Positions 63,958-64,000 of a DNA stretch of 64,000 nt are shown here, in pieces. The notes under the pieces are model-generated. The model worked only from the letters and a program-made list of their open reading frames with translations, ran no database searches and was not told where the DNA came from. This DNA comes from Nematopogon swammerdamellus. Taxonomy: Eukaryota > Arthropoda > Insecta > Lepidoptera > Adelidae. Position 1 is the first letter of the stretch. The number at the start of each line of letters is the position of its first letter. The DNA lies in the NCBI GenBank assembly GCA_946902875.1, contig OX336336.1:3876545-3940544 (forward strand), in the 5' to 3' direction. The translations under genes were made by a program, and so were the position numbers.

Positions 63958-64000
63958 TTTTGTTTTATGGAAACTGATCACCTACAACATCCGTGATGTC
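63958..64000 (-). mobile_element. SINE-A 3' end, cut by the window edge
   Basis: ttttgttttatggaaactga then tcacctacaacatccgtgat; the 14-bp cacggttggctaca block is deleted. Confidence 0.75.

Overview
This is a piece of an insect nuclear genome, almost certainly from a moth or butterfly. The coding islands are GC-rich and split by introns, and they sit in AT-rich DNA. The rest is packed with repeat types common in Lepidoptera: short A-tailed SINEs, Helitron ends beginning TCTATAC or TCCATACTAATATTAT and ending in CTAG, LINE 3' ends with short tandem tails, and TA-flanked CAGGGTGTT elements. I see no bacterial gene organisation.

Left half (236-30908): one minus-strand gene spans about 30.7 kb. 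I joined eight coding exons by hand from splice sites and reading phase. In transcription order they are 30908-29868, 28751-28654, 17118-16881, 15918-15758, 14963-14767, 13863-13732, 2376-2198 and 447-236, and the gene runs off the left edge. Reading phase agrees at all seven junctions. The product is a large Ser/Pro-rich, probably cytoplasmic protein with short conserved-looking blocks; I do not recognise the family. Its introns hold most of the mobile DNA. Intron 2 contains a 6.2-kb near-perfect inverted duplication of a Helitron carrying a 68-bp tandem array. Intron 5 holds a minisatellite. Downstream of exon 3 is an array of four copies of the exon's own 3' end, each with an intact 5' splice site.

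Right half (30.9-64 kb): mostly intergenic or intronic repeat DNA. A GC-rich block at 37.2-37.6 kb with a good minus-strand splice donor may be the promoter and 5' untranslated exon of the long gene. Other items are an 8 x 113-bp minisatellite, LINE reverse-transcriptase remnants (43.6-45.2 kb), a Helitron pair enclosing a captured ORF (46.6-48.1 kb), a tandemly duplicated short ORF encoding a possible secreted peptide (50.8-51.4 kb), a hAT-type MITE with an 8-bp target duplication (38.5 kb), and a 1,685-bp element with 24-bp inverted ends and an 8-bp duplication (58,966-60,650) that may be a degraded P-like element.

The most abundant repeat, called SINE-A here, occurs about 20 times. Its head combines a tRNA-like A box, a roughly 44-bp stretch matching the 5S rRNA internal promoter, and then a tRNA-like B box. 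The same body is also found joined to a different head (family C), so the SINEs of this genome are modular. Repeat labels A to F are local to this report: A, tRNA/5S SINE; B, tRNA-like SINE with a CCGGATTACAT tail; C, the GGGGCCGGTAC / GAGATGCCGTGC family; D, the GCCATATGTCGCGC tail; E, the GTGGTTTCGCGAGGA tail; F, the CCGGCCAAGTGCGAGT family. All calls come from reading the sequence; no database search or alignment program was run.
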